Source: Methanolobus vulcani | GTDB taxonomy: Archaea > Halobacteriota > Methanosarcinia > Methanosarcinales > Methanosarcinaceae | Length of the DNA: 64,000 nucleotides | NCBI RefSeq assembly: GCF_006546655.1 | Contig: NZ_VIAQ01000020.1 | Location: forward strand, 124,001 to 188,000 | Reading direction: 5' to 3' | Shown here: positions 7,323 to 18,181 of the stretch, piece by piece | How positions within the stretch are numbered: the stretch's first letter is position 1 | How the letters are laid out: every line of letters starts with the position of its first letter | Program-made: the position numbers and the translations under genes | The notes under the pieces: generated by a model | Databases searched by the model: none | Told to the model about the DNA's origin: nothing | The model's input: the letters and a program-made list of their open reading frames with translations, nothing else

Positions 7323-9833
7323 TTACTCATCGTCAGGTCTGATCCGTGCTACTCCTACTACTTTATCGCTTGCACGCACATCCATGATTTTAACACCCTG
7401 GGTGTTCCTGCCCTGGACACGTACATCCTTCACAGGTATTCTGATGATAATACCTTCTGAGCTTGTGAGTATAACATCATCCTCTTCATGGACAGCCTTT
7501 ACATTGATGACAGGTCCGTTACGCAGACTTGTAACTATGGTAATAACACCACGTCCACCTCTATGCATGGCTCTGTATTCATCAAACTTTGTCCTCTTAC
7601 CAAAACCATTCTCGGTTATTGTAAGAAGTGCGCTGTTATCATCCACAATATCAAGGCTTACTACCATGTCACCTTCTTCAAGGTTCATTCCACGAACACC
7701 TTTGGCGCTGCGACCCATAACACGGACTTCTTCTTCAGGGAATCTGATAGCTTTTCCATGCTGGGATACCATTACCATTTCTCTGGAACCATCAGTAAGT
7801 GCAACGTTGACAAGTTCATCTCCCTCGACAAGGCTTATGGCAATTATTCCCTTCTTACGTGGGTTGCTGAAATCAGAAAGCTGACTCTTCTTTACAGTAC
7901 CAGTACGGGTTGCCATGAACAGGAACTCATCTTCCTTGAACTCGCTTACAGGTATCATGGCTGTAACCAGTTCGCCTTCTCCAAGTTCAAGCAGATTCAC
8001 AATGGCTTTACCACGGGACTGCCTGCTGCCTTCCGGAATCTCATATACCTTACGCCAGTGCACACGACCCTTGTTTGTGAAGAACATAAGATAATCATGT
8101 GTTGAAGCTACAAAGATATCAACCACGAAATCCTCATCCTTTGTATCCATTCCGATGACACCTTTTCCGCCTCTGTGCTGCTTGGAATATGTATCAACAG
8201 GAAGTCTCTTGATGTAGCCACTGTTAGTGATGGTCACAACCATCTCAGCTTCAGGAATGAGGTCTTCAGTTTCAAGTTCCTCAACTGAGGATTTAATAGC
8301 TGTTCTGCGCTCGTCACCGAAACGCTCTTTCAGGTCAGTGATTTCTTCCCTGATAATTCCATATTTCCTCTCATCACTTTCGATGATAGCTTTATACTCA
8401 GCAATCTGCTTGAGGAGTTCGTCAAATTCATCGTCGATCTTCTGTCTTTCAAGACCGGTGAGCTTCTGCAGGCGCATATCAAGGATAGCCTTTGCCTGTA
8501 TCTCATCAAGACCGAATTTTGAAATGAGTCCTTCCTTTGCTTCATCAACATTTGCAGAAGAACGAATTAGTGAAATTACTTCATCAAGGTGGTCAAGGGC
8601 GATCTTGAGACCTTTGAGTATGTGGGCTCTGTCCTCTGCTTTTTTCAGCATGAACTGTGTACGTTTGAGGATAACGTCAATACGGTGATCCAGATAGATA
8701 CGAAGTATCTGTTTCAGGTTCAACTCTTTTGGAACATCGTCCACAAGTGCGAGGTTAATAATACCAAAAGTTGTCTGCATCTGGGTGTGCTTGTACAACT
8801 GGTTAAGCACAACATTTGCATTTGTTCCGCGTGTCAGTTCCACAACAACCCTGATACCCTCACGGTCGGATTCATCACGAAGGTCGGAAACTCCTGTTAC
8901 TTTCTTGTCCCTGACAAGACTTGCGATATCCTCAATGAGTTTTGCCTTGTTGACCTGATATGGAAGTTCGGAGACAACTATGCGGTACTTGTCCTTCTTC
9001 ATCTCCTCTATCTCAGCAACAGCTCTGACCCGGACTCTTCCACGACCGGTCTCATAAGCTTCCCTGATTCCCTGTTTACCAAGTATGACACCACCGGTTG
9101 GGAAGTCCGGTCCCTTAACTACTGTCATAAGTTCAGGGATTGTCACATCAGGGTTATCGATCATCATCATGGTTGCATTGATAACCTCGGTAAGATTGTG
9201 AGGCGCCATGTTGGTTGCCATTCCCACAGCGATACCAGTTGACCCGTTAATAAGCAGGTTTGGCAGTTTTGCAGGAAGCACAACCGGTTCTTCAAGTGAA
9301 CCATCATAATTAGGACGTGTTGCAATGGTCTCCTTATCGATATCCAGAAGCATCTCATCGCATATCTTATCCATGCGTACCTCAGTGTAACGCATGGCAG
9401 CAGCGGAGTCACCGTCAATTGAACCAAAGTTACCCTGTCCGTCTATGAACGGATATCTCAGGGAGAATTCCTGTACCATCCTGACAAGAGAATCATAAAC
9501 AGCAGAATCACCATGTGGGTGGTACTTACCAAGAACGTCTCCCACTACACGGGCGGACTTTTTGTAAGCTTTGTCATGTGTGATTCCTGCCTCTTTCATG
9601 GCATAGAGAATTCTTCGGTGAACAGGTTTCAGACCGTCCTTTGCATCCGGCAGAGCACGGCTTACAATAACACTCATGGCATAATCCATGAATGAGTTCT
9701 TCATCTCGTCTTCAATAAGTATCGGAACTATTCTTTCTCCCGTATCAGTTGGCTGGATATCAAAGGTAAGTTCCTGCTGAGGATTTTTATCCTCATCGTC
9801 CTGAATATTATTATCATCAATATTATCTGCCAT
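7323..9833 (-). CDS. gyrA: DNA gyrase subunit A
   Basis: 836-aa type IIA topoisomerase subunit that cleaves and rejoins DNA and wraps it to introduce negative supercoils. The breakage-reunion domain contains the catalytic tyrosine in [12 protein letters not shown] (Tyr149) and the quinolone-region motif [11 protein letters not shown]. The C-terminal beta-pinwheel carries a GyrA-box variant ([10 protein letters not shown], with H in place of the usual second R). The acidic first 20 residues are lineage-specific. It starts 11 bases after gyrB ends, so gyrBA are one operon. Methanosarcinales carry bacterial-type gyrase, generally explained by ancient transfer. Confidence 0.96.
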   Translation of the reverse strand: MADNIDDNNIQDDEDKNPQQELTFDIQPTDTGERIVPILIEDEMKNSFMDYAMSVIVSRALPDAKDGLKPVHRRILYAMKEAGITHDKAYKKSARVVGDVLGKYHPHGDSAVYDSLVRMVQEFSLRYPFIDGQGNFGSIDGDSAAAMRYTEVRMDKICDEMLLDIDKETIATRPNYDGSLEEPVVLPAKLPNLLINGSTGIAVGMATNMAPHNLTEVINATMMMIDNPDVTIPELMTVVKGPDFPTGGVILGKQGIREAYETGRGRVRVRAVAEIEEMKKDKYRIVVSELPYQVNKAKLIEDIASLVRDKKVTGVSDLRDESDREGIRVVVELTRGTNANVVLNQLYKHTQMQTTFGIINLALVDDVPKELNLKQILRIYLDHRIDVILKRTQFMLKKAEDRAHILKGLKIALDHLDEVISLIRSSANVDEAKEGLISKFGLDEIQAKAILDMRLQKLTGLERQKIDDEFDELLKQIAEYKAIIESDERKYGIIREEITDLKERFGDERRTAIKSSVEELETEDLIPEAEMVVTITNSGYIKRLPVDTYSKQHRGGKGVIGMDTKDEDFVVDIFVASTHDYLMFFTNKGRVHWRKVYEIPEGSRQSRGKAIVNLLELGEGELVTAMIPVSEFKEDEFLFMATRTGTVKKSQLSDFSNPRKKGIIAISLVEGDELVNVALTDGSREMVMVSQHGKAIRFPEEEVRVMGRSAKGVRGMNLEEGDMVVSLDIVDDNSALLTITENGFGKRTKFDEYRAMHRGGRGVITIVTSLRNGPVINVKAVHEEDDVILTSSEGIIIRIPVKDVRVQGRNTQGVKIMDVRASDKVVGVARIRPDDE

Positions 9834-9844
9834 TTTTCCTCACC

Positions 9845-11749
<1,905 letters not shown>

Positions 11750-11976
11750 TTAAATAACAGCTCCGTGAAAAATTCATAATCCTGATTAACAATGCTTGAT
11801 TGATTCGTGTCTAAAACGTACACTAATTCGTCCCTCAAAATACAATCTAAGAAATATTTGTTTTAAATCTCTCGTTTCTTATTTTAACTTAAAACATCCG
11901 GCTCTTAGTATGCATTCATGCTTATTAAATGTTTATATAAAATTGCTTAAAAAAAGTAAAAATAGAAACTTAAAAA

Positions 11977-13083
11977 TCAGTTTCTTGCTGTCATGTAGAT
12001 ATTTCCAAGAGGAATCAGGGTTGCAGCCAGGTAAATAAGTCCACCGATAACCGGAATAGCACTGGCAAGTAGCAGTACCAGAAGTCCGAAGGCCATTTCA
12101 TTCATCGTCTTTGTACTTTTACCCATTTTACTTAGCAAATGACGTCCAATCCATATGGATGCGATTATCCTTGCAACATAAAGCATTACAAAGAGGGTTG
12201 TGAGCAGGATAAGTCCAAGTGGAATTCCTATGATTGTAACAAAGAGCAGAATTGTCAGTATACCAGCTACTATCAGAACTAGCAGTCCGGTAAGAAAAGC
12301 CATTCCTGGTGATTCAGAGGTTTTAGCAGCAATGTTCTCCATATATTCGGGCCATATTGCCAGTCCGATAAGACCTATAAGAACAAGACCGAGATATGAA
12401 ATAAGTCCGCTTATCAGGGATGATACTATTCCTCCATCCTTGTGAGATTCCATTTCAGAGTAGTGAACATTATTTCCAACAACGCCTTCCTCTATCTTTG
12501 TTTCGGATTTGCTCCTATATTCAAGATTTCCAGATATGGAAGCATCAGGTGATATGTTTATTTCTTCTGCGTTCAGTTCTGCATCTCCGCCAATATTACC
12601 ATGAATAGTGATTTCCTCGGCAGATGCTTTTACATTTCCACCAACGTGTCCCGAAATTGTGATTTCTCCCGAACCGGCTGAAAAGTCTCCGCCAATGTAT
12701 CCGGTGTCAGCAAGTACAGTTTCACCGGCAAAGGAGATGACATCATCCTGCACTTCACCGTAAATAGCGAGTGTGCCTGATGCAACTCTAAGATCATCTC
12801 CGACCCTGCCGTTAATTTGCACATCGCCTGCTGCTACGATCAGGTCTTCTTCTATGTTCCCATTAATCTCAACCATGCCACCGGCAACGATTACATCACC
12901 ATTTATCGTTCCATCAATTATGACGGTTCCGCCGGCAACTATCACATCATCATCAATTACTTCATCAATGACAACCGTGTCTCCACTTTCAATTGTGGTA
13001 TATGCTGTAGCTGTATGGCTGAATAGCATAAAAGTAGCAACCAGCAGCATAATCTTGCATAAAACTTGTAAGCTAGTTTTCAT
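11977..13083 (-). CDS. Bactofilin-like beta-helix membrane protein
   Basis: 368-aa exported or membrane-bound protein. A signal peptide (about residues 1-28) is followed by about 160 residues of short beta-solenoid repeats of the pattern GDVIVAGG.V.I.G.I, as in polymer-forming cytoskeletal (bactofilin) proteins. After a hinge near residue 215 come about four hydrophobic segments (SYLGLVLIGLIGLAIW, AFLTGLLVLIVAGIL and others). The likely role is a surface or membrane scaffold; this is inference. A degenerate SMP-30-like gene lies upstream. Monocistronic. Confidence 0.72.
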   Translation of the reverse strand: MKTSLQVLCKIMLLVATFMLFSHTATAYTTIESGDTVVIDEVIDDDVIVAGGTVIIDGTINGDVIVAGGMVEINGNIEEDLIVAAGDVQINGRVGDDLRVASGTLAIYGEVQDDVISFAGETVLADTGYIGGDFSAGSGEITISGHVGGNVKASAEEITIHGNIGGDAELNAEEINISPDASISGNLEYRSKSETKIEEGVVGNNVHYSEMESHKDGGIVSSLISGLISYLGLVLIGLIGLAIWPEYMENIAAKTSESPGMAFLTGLLVLIVAGILTILLFVTIIGIPLGLILLTTLFVMLYVARIIASIWIGRHLLSKMGKSTKTMNEMAFGLLVLLLASAIPVIGGLIYLAATLIPLGNIYMTARN

Positions 13084-13153
13084 TTTGCAGACTCCCCCAT
13101 CTACAACTTAATTTAAGTGAGTATTTTAAAATTGTTTTTCATTGATTAAATGC

Positions 13154-13476
13154 TTATTCGGCTTCTTTGTAAAGTGTGATCGTATTGTTTCCCTCTGATC
13201 ATTTGTAGATTTTTCCGTCTGTAATGTCACTGAAATAAATATTTCCTTCTGAATCAGCAGTAGGCCCTTCTGTGAATTGAAAACCACTTTGCACTAAGGT
13301 TAGTTCTGTTCCTGAAACTACAAAGTCTGCATTTTCTTCTGATATTTCCTGAGTTGCATTATCTGAAGATGTAGTTTATCAGTATCAGTCTGGTCTGTTA
13401 AGAAACTACTTACAGTAAAGACTATGAATACTATGGCGAGAATTGCAATTATGAGGAGATTGATGAAATCAATCAT
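13154..13476 (-). pseudogene. Broken SMP-30/gluconolactonase-like gene, N-terminal remnant
   Basis: From ATG 13476 the frame gives a membrane anchor (MIDFINLLIIAILAIVFIVF) that runs into a stop after a frameshift near 13370. The adjoining frame then reads GTELTLVQSGFQFTEGPTAD and SEGNIYFSDITDGKIYK, the first blade of an SMP-30/gluconolactonase beta-propeller. A TGA follows exactly where the family has Trp (IYK-W-S), and then a TAA after KEAE. So the copy has a frameshift, a nonsense change and loss of the remaining propeller. This explains most of the gap between its neighbours. Confidence 0.7.
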
Positions 13477-13506
13477 AAAACATTAGCATAAAAAGGTTAA
13501 ATAATG

Positions 13507-14154
13507 CTAATGTAAATATTTCTTAAGTAGATCGTGATAATCTCTTCTGAACTCTTTGTTAAGCCATAGATTTTCCATTATTTCCATGTTTTTTAGATTA
13601 ATGTTATCCCAAACAACATTGTTTATTTCCATCTCTTCAGTAAAAGGTGTTAATGATTCATTCAATTTCTTTGGGAAATCTGTATTGTATATATTCTTTG
13701 AATCAAATTGCATTAAACTGTTTTTTCGGGATAGATAATCCCAATCAATCGTTTTTTGTTCAACGTCGACTGAAGCAAGAAGATTATTCATTAGCATTTT
13801 ATTTGAGTATTTGTTGCCTATAATTTTATACACATCACTTTCATGAACCTTTAACGTTTTTACAAGTTGCACTAAGCTATTTTCCATCTTTGCTATAGAT
13901 GTAAGATATGTTTCAGTTATTTTGTCTATTGCTACTTCTGTTTCGTTAGGTGGAATTATTGTTCCAACCAAAAATGCACCCGTTGTTAGGTATAAACTCA
14001 TTAGCAATTCCAAGTAAGCATCTTCAAAAGCTATTATATCTGGCTCAATTTCATCGGCAAAAGCAGGTTTTAACTTATGAGTATCGTCTAAGTCCATTAC
14101 ATATTTTAGAATGTATTTTAGATAACCAATATACTGAAACATTCCTGAAAACAT
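13507..14154 (-). CDS. Hypothetical protein
   Basis: 215-aa, AT-rich, largely helical protein with no family I recognise. One hydrophobic stretch (LELLMSLYLTTGAFLVGTII, about residues 48-67) could be a buried helix or a membrane segment. It lies on the same strand as the HEPN-type gene upstream, about 100 bases away, within an accessory island. ATG 14154 is the first of two candidate starts (MFSGMF). No function is proposed. Confidence 0.55.
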   Translation of the reverse strand: MFSGMFQYIGYLKYILKYVMDLDDTHKLKPAFADEIEPDIIAFEDAYLELLMSLYLTTGAFLVGTIIPPNETEVAIDKITETYLTSIAKMENSLVQLVKTLKVHESDVYKIIGNKYSNKMLMNNLLASVDVEQKTIDWDYLSRKNSLMQFDSKNIYNTDFPKKLNESLTPFTEEMEINNVVWDNINLKNMEIMENLWLNKEFRRDYHDLLKKYLH

Positions 14155-14256
14155 GTTAATTCTATTTGTTTTCTAATTAAAAAAGATTTGGCTTATTTGA
14201 AGAAAAAAGCAAAGGAAGAGGTTTTGAATTTTAGCGCAGGAATGTGATGAAGATAA

Positions 14257-14967
14257 TTAGGTGTTTGTTCCACATTTATTAGCTTCTCTAATCTGCCTAG
14301 ATTTCATTTCTTTTGAAACTAATTGATGAACAAATTTTTCATATATCATATTTTTTGATTGATTCTGTTTTTCTACAACACGCAAAAACAGTCTTTCAAA
14401 ATCTCTCTCAAAAGTAGGAGTTGATACAGCAAGGTCATGTATCATTTGTGATAAATCCTTGAATATTAAGTATCTAAAGTTTATTTTCAGATAATTCTCA
14501 TCATTTACTTTAGATGTCAAAATATTATCATATTCAATTGAATCCCTATCAAAAGAATGTATCCATTGACCATGGGCTAATTTATTTCTTATATCTGCGG
14601 AATATTTTAAGTGGTCAGTAATAATATCCATCAATGCATTTAAACGAGCCTCATTTTCTGGGTCGGTACCAGTATTTGGAAAGCTTTTATCATATGCTTT
14701 TTTCAATGTTTGTTTCCATTTATTTTCAAGTGAATTTTTTGTTATATTTTTGATTTCAACATCACTAAATGCATTTGATTCATTGAGAAGTTTAATGATT
14801 CGCACTTCAGTCCAAGAATTAATCAAAAAAGCTAAAATACGTGTATAAATATCGACATTTTGTTGATCTTGCTTTCGAATAGATTGCTTTAATGAGACTT
14901 CTATTGAAGAGATTGCTGTTTCTATCATTTTAAGATTATCACAATGTTTGTCGTAATATGAACCCAA
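14257..14967 (-). CDS. HEPN-type candidate ribonuclease or toxin
   Basis: 236-aa helical protein. Residues near 128-136 read ADIRNKLAHGQW, fitting the R-x4-H motif of HEPN RNases in the usual context of a C-terminal helix. The rest is coiled and charged, ending in a basic tail. The probable start is TTG 14967 (GSYYDKHC) with ribosome-binding site GAGGTGG at 14974-14980. Its leader contains an 86-nt tRNA-like RNA only about 20 bases upstream and no separate TATA box is seen between them, so the two may be cotranscribed. HEPN proteins often cleave RNA, including tRNA anticodons, in defence and toxin systems; that role here is inference. Confidence 0.55.
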   Translation of the reverse strand: MGSYYDKHCDNLKMIETAISSIEVSLKQSIRKQDQQNVDIYTRILAFLINSWTEVRIIKLLNESNAFSDVEIKNITKNSLENKWKQTLKKAYDKSFPNTGTDPENEARLNALMDIITDHLKYSADIRNKLAHGQWIHSFDRDSIEYDNILTSKVNDENYLKINFRYLIFKDLSQMIHDLAVSTPTFERDFERLFLRVVEKQNQSKNMIYEKFVHQLVSKEMKSRQIREANKCGTNT

Positions 14968-14980
14968 AAAACCACCTCAA

Positions 14981-14989
14981 TAAAAAAGT
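14981..14989 (-). terminator. T-run after the tRNA-like RNA
   Basis: On the minus strand the tRNA-like sequence is followed directly by CACTTTTTTATT, a typical archaeal oligo-T termination signal. Partial readthrough would reach the HEPN-type gene. Confidence 0.45.
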
Positions 14990-15075
14990 GAATAGAAGAG
15001 GGAATCGAACCCTCAAAATCTCTCACTCGTGAGAGTGAGTGTGTTTTCCTTTACACCAGTCTAGGACTTTCTAAT
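14990..15075 (-). ncRNA. tRNA-like RNA with abnormal anticodon arm
   Basis: 86 nt. Acceptor arms ATTAGAA and TTCTATT pair at 6 of 7 positions. The D arm is TCCT...AGGA with ACTGG in the loop, and the T arm is perfect (GAGGG TTCGATT CCCTC). The 32 nt between D and T arms, the length expected of a class II tRNA, do not give a 5-bp/7-nt anticodon arm. Instead they form alternative long stems such as CTCTCAC/GTGAGAG, or CACTC/GAGTG around an 8-nt loop containing CTC. A TATA element and a T-run flank it, so it is probably transcribed. It may be a decayed or exotic tRNA (Glu-CUC-like) or a tRNA mimic. No CCA is encoded. Confidence 0.5.
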
Positions 15076-15090
15076 ATAATCTTATGTTAT

Positions 15091-15105
15091 TTAAATATTT
15101 TTAAA
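15091..15105 (-). promoter_or_regulatory. TATA box for the tRNA-like RNA
   Basis: On the minus strand the AT-rich element TAAAAATATTTAAATAA lies about 20-27 bases upstream of the 5' end of the tRNA-like RNA, the normal archaeal distance. Confidence 0.45.
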
Positions 15106-15275
15106 ATCCAAAAAAGAAATAACAATCCTAGGAAAATCATCTTGAATAGTATTTACTTTCAACTTGAAATAAATTTGCGTATGAAATATAGATAATCTTT
15201 TATTAGATGCTTATATCATGGTTGTGTGAATTAGGCACACAAACCTATGCCTAAAATCAGAGATAACTATATCCC

Positions 15276-16052
15276 CTAATCTTTTTCCAAACCCGGGTGA
15301 TTCGGACTAATATCCATCACTTGCCCATTTAATTCCTGCGTCACCCTGTCCAGCATGTTATCAATCTCTTCCGTTTCCTCTTCATTGATCATAGAAGAAT
15401 AGATATTTTTGATACTCACAAGGCTGGCAGCCGACAGAGCCAGTAAAATGGATAGCACATCAACAGTAACTTCTTCGCGGTAATCAAAATCACCGATTGC
15501 TCTTTTTATACCAGGGTGAGCCGCATTGGAGATGAGTATATAAAAACCATCAACCTGTTTTTTCTTCTCTCCTGTGTATAATAATTGGCGTATTCTTGCA
15601 GGTCTGAGCCAGTGATGTTTGTTCTTTAGCTCTTTTTCTTCCGTCTCTGTGAGTGTGCCTAACTGCTGCTTGTAGAAAATATATGCTTCTCTGTCAGTCA
15701 GTTGAAGCAAATACATCTGGGTAATTCCTTCAAAAACGGTTCTTAAATTCAGGTAAGTAGAATTATTCAGACCAATACATGCTAGTTTGTAGGCTGCGAT
15801 CAAATTATGGTTGTTACGCTCAAATAGTACAGGTATAATGGATTTAGGATCATCGGGACGTTTACTGGTTCTTTTAACCTCATCACGAAATCCGGCATTC
15901 AGAACTGTTGTAAGATAGAATAACAATTCTATGGAATCTTGAAATATAGCCAGTTTGGCGGCGTGTTCGCTGAAGATGATATCTTTCCTGTAGGAAAAGA
16001 TAGATTCAATATCGTTATAGTCACGCCTATTTTTACCGGTGTGCATTGTCAT
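15276..16052 (-). CDS. Hypothetical HEPN/DUF5677-like helical protein
   Basis: 258-aa helical protein. The central segment NSTYLNLRTVFEGITQMYLL resembles the 'multiple R(S/T)xxE' helix of DUF5677-type proteins found in many accessory islands. A later ISNAAHPGIKRAIGDF gives a conserved-looking His. The C-terminal tail is acidic. It lies between the tRNA-like RNA and tnpB on the same strand. Role unknown; island location suggests defence or toxin function, but I see no diagnostic active site. Confidence 0.5.
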   Translation of the reverse strand: MTMHTGKNRRDYNDIESIFSYRKDIIFSEHAAKLAIFQDSIELLFYLTTVLNAGFRDEVKRTSKRPDDPKSIIPVLFERNNHNLIAAYKLACIGLNNSTYLNLRTVFEGITQMYLLQLTDREAYIFYKQQLGTLTETEEKELKNKHHWLRPARIRQLLYTGEKKKQVDGFYILISNAAHPGIKRAIGDFDYREEVTVDVLSILLALSAASLVSIKNIYSSMINEEETEEIDNMLDRVTQELNGQVMDISPNHPGLEKD

Positions 16053-16094
16053 TCTCTTTTATTTGATTGGTTTTACAATATATATGGAATGTAT

Positions 16095-16175
16095 TAGCTA
16101 AGAGTTATTTTAGAACCTGTTAGTGACTGCTCTCATGTCTAAAGAACGTGGGCTTCTACGGATTCGATACCGACA
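16095..16175 (-). mobile_element. Right end of the TnpB element and likely omega-RNA 3' part
   Basis: The end of tnpB and the bases after it read GAAGCCCACGTTC TTTA GACATGAGAGCAGTCAC on the minus strand. In related IS200/IS605-type elements this region is a strong subterminal hairpin and the 3' scaffold of the guide (omega) RNA. Here the arms CCCACGTTC and GACATGAGA pair imperfectly, suggesting end decay. The exact tip is uncertain. Flanking DNA beyond it would be the guide. Confidence 0.45.
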
Positions 16176-17263
16176 GATTGCAATCCCAATCTGAGAATGT
16201 TGATAGCGGCATTGTGGTCACGGTCTAAAACCAGACCACAGCTATTACATTCGTGTGTTCTATCTGCTAATGTTTTTTCAACTAACAGACCACACCTTGA
16301 ACACATCTTAGAAGTATTCGCAGGATTAACCAATGCAACTAAAGAACCAGCACTTTCAGCCTTGTATTTTGTTGCAGAGATTAACATATTCCATGCGGCA
16401 TCAGATATGCTTTTTGCGAGACAATGATTTTTAAGCATGTTCTTGATGTTTAAATCTTCAAAAGCTATGAAGGAATAATCATCTACTAACCGTTTGCTTA
16501 ATCGATGTATGAAATCATATCGCTTGTTTGCTATTCTTTCATGTACTCTTTGTACTACACGGATAGCTTTTTTGCGTTCAGGGGAACCCTTTGTGGCTTT
16601 GGATAATTTACGTTGAGCCTTTGCGAGTTCCTTTTCTTCCTTACGGAAAAATCGAGGGTTGTAAATAGCTGTTCCATCTGATAGGGTTGCGAAACTGGAT
16701 AAACCCATATCGATACCTACAACATGTTCCATATTTCTCTCAGGGATTTCTATATCTTCACATTCTGTTGTTAAGGAAACGTACCATTTTTTACATGCAG
16801 AACGTCTTACGATGATTCTTTTAATGTCACCTTCAACTTCTCGATGTACTTTTACACGGACATTCCCGATTTTAGAGAGATATAGAAAATTATCTTCGAG
16901 TTTAAAGCCCATCTGAGGATATGTGAAACTATCGTACCACCCCTTACCTTTGAAACGAGGGTATCCGGGTTTTTCTCCGTTCCTCACACGTCTGAAAAAG
17001 TGCTTGAATGCAAGGTCTACTCTTTCCTGTACTTCTTGAAGGGTTTGGGAAAACACTTCTTTATATTCAGGTTTCTCTTTTTTCCATTCAGGTAGTAGTT
17101 TATTGAGAGTATACTTTGAAAGTGTCTCGCCTCTTTCCTCATAAGCAGTTTTTCGTTCTGCTAATGTGCGATTATACACTTGTCTGCATAATTCCAAGCT
17201 ACGCTCCATCTGTTTTTGTTGTGGTTTAGTAGGATAGATACGAAACTTGTATGTTTTACGCAT
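16139..17263 (-). CDS. tnpB: TnpB-type RNA-guided nuclease of an IS200/IS605-like element
   Basis: 374-aa full-length TnpB. RuvC-I Asp is in VGIDMGLSSF (about residue 185), RuvC-II Glu in IAFEDLNIKNM (about 268), the zinc finger CSRCG...CNSCG (about 318-338) and RuvC-III Asp in LDRDHNAAINIL. All catalytic residues are present, so the protein is probably active. No tnpA lies beside it, so it is a solitary (IS1341-type) element that cannot move without a transposase in trans. TnpB cuts DNA at sites matching its omega RNA, which favours retention of the element. Confidence 0.9.
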   Translation of the reverse strand: MRKTYKFRIYPTKPQQKQMERSLELCRQVYNRTLAERKTAYEERGETLSKYTLNKLLPEWKKEKPEYKEVFSQTLQEVQERVDLAFKHFFRRVRNGEKPGYPRFKGKGWYDSFTYPQMGFKLEDNFLYLSKIGNVRVKVHREVEGDIKRIIVRRSACKKWYVSLTTECEDIEIPERNMEHVVGIDMGLSSFATLSDGTAIYNPRFFRKEEKELAKAQRKLSKATKGSPERKKAIRVVQRVHERIANKRYDFIHRLSKRLVDDYSFIAFEDLNIKNMLKNHCLAKSISDAAWNMLISATKYKAESAGSLVALVNPANTSKMCSRCGLLVEKTLADRTHECNSCGLVLDRDHNAAINILRLGLQSVGIESVEAHVL

Positions 17264-17317
17264 TATATCATATTATATTATATTTGCTTAAAAAGGTTAT
17301 GTTAGTATTGATTATCT

Positions 17318-17370
17318 AAGAAGTGGGGTACGATTCATCCCACAGCTAAAGCAATGGGCTTTCTCTACCC
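17318..17370 (-). mobile_element. Left-end hairpins of the TnpB element
   Basis: Before tnpB (plus-strand reading) lie GTGGGG...CATCCCAC and AAAGC-AATG-GGCTTT, two imperfect hairpins containing the ATCCCACAGCTAAAGC motif common in IS200/IS605-type termini. These are likely substrates for a Y1 transposase acting in trans. The boundary is approximate. Confidence 0.45.
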
Positions 17371-17428
17371 CTACACCCCGTTAGTCGTAAAAAAGGTTAA
17401 CACATGGGTAGTACTGTTTACTATAAGA

Positions 17429-17926
17429 ATGAATACCTCAGAACTCCTTTCTAAGCTGCAAAAAGATAGCAGAAGCATCAGTAATGCAGACATTAGTCTT
17501 GCAAGAGCTTTTGCCATGGAAGCTGTGGAACATGTTCCTGAACCATACAAAACAATCTATTCCTCGGACTATTTTGTCTATCTCTATGAGAGTTTTCTGG
17601 AAATTAAACAACTCAGGCCTCATGAAATTATAATTCAGGAAATTGATCCGGCAGACTATGAAGCAGCTCTTTACAGCATCAAAGAGAAAACAGATTCAGT
17701 TGACCGGAAAAAAGATGCTATGAACCGGTTTATCAGTATCGTTCACATTTACCTGACTTTCATCGTCAAAAAACCACTGCATCCAGTGGGGATGGTATTT
17801 CCCGGAGGACTGAAGATCACTGAGGATGGCACTTTTTATTATTGTCCGGTTAAGGACAAACAGTCAGAAACCGGTATTTCTTTTTGTGAGTTCTGTATCT
17901 GTAAGGACAGCGAAGAACAGAAATGA
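17429..17926 (+). CDS. DUF2115 (UPF0305) family protein
   Basis: 165-aa protein of a family largely confined to methanogens, function unknown. Family traits are a helical N-terminus, a middle MNRFISIVHIYLTFIVKKPL, then HPVGMVFPGG, YYCPVKDKQ and a terminal Cys pair (FCEFCICK) suggestive of metal binding. I chose ATG 17429 (MNTSELLSK) over the upstream 17354 start because the latter runs through the TnpB element's left end. The stop codon lies inside three tandem copies of GAACAGAAAT. Confidence 0.75.
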   Translation: MNTSELLSKLQKDSRSISNADISLARAFAMEAVEHVPEPYKTIYSSDYFVYLYESFLEIKQLRPHEIIIQEIDPADYEAALYSIKEKTDSVDRKKDAMNRFISIVHIYLTFIVKKPLHPVGMVFPGGLKITEDGTFYYCPVKDKQSETGISFCEFCICKDSEEQK

Positions 17927-17969
17927 ACAGAAATGAACAGAAATAATAAATTGAATAGCTTGAATAGCT
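17915..17969 (+). repeat. Short tandem repeats at the end of the DUF2115 gene
   Basis: Three exact copies of the 10-mer GAACAGAAAT (17915-17944) span the stop codon, followed by two exact copies of TTGAATAGC (17951-17968). They lead straight into copy 2 of the structured repeat, so they may mark slippage at an insertion junction. Confidence 0.7.
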
Positions 17970-17970
17970 T

Positions 17971-18115
17971 GAATGATCCCGGAGGGCACGGCGAAGCCGG
18001 CGTTTTCCAAAATTACTAAACAAAATATCTGCAAATTCCCGACTTTTTCGTATACCATCCGTATGGAATCATAGGAATGTGCCGCTTTCGGCAGATGGTT
18101 ACTTTGTTTTTAGAT
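17971..18115 (+). repeat. Intergenic structured repeat, copy 2
   Basis: About 145 bp aligned with 29-182. It keeps CCC GGA GGG (17978-17986), CGGC GAA GCCG (17989-17999) with CGTTTTCCAA, a TCTGCA block, ATAGGAATGTGCCG and the closing ACTTTGTTTTTAGAT. The last hairpin, GCCG CTTT CGGC (18081-18092), uses different bases from copy 1 yet still pairs. It lies between two convergent genes, so it is not tied to one operon. Confidence 0.6.
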
Positions 18116-18181
18116 CAAGATTGTTTTTGCTTCACTAAAAACAAAAAATAGGAGGTAGACCTGAATTATCAGGAAAGATAT

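Noticed and set aside
14990-15075. tRNA-Pyl (pylT)
   Set aside because: The length, the sequence and the absence of a CUA anticodon loop do not fit pyrrolysine tRNA.
15220-15250. Hairpin GGTTGTGTG / CACACAAACC
   Set aside because: Likely an ordinary terminator-type stem at the end of the 15276 gene; not remarkable.
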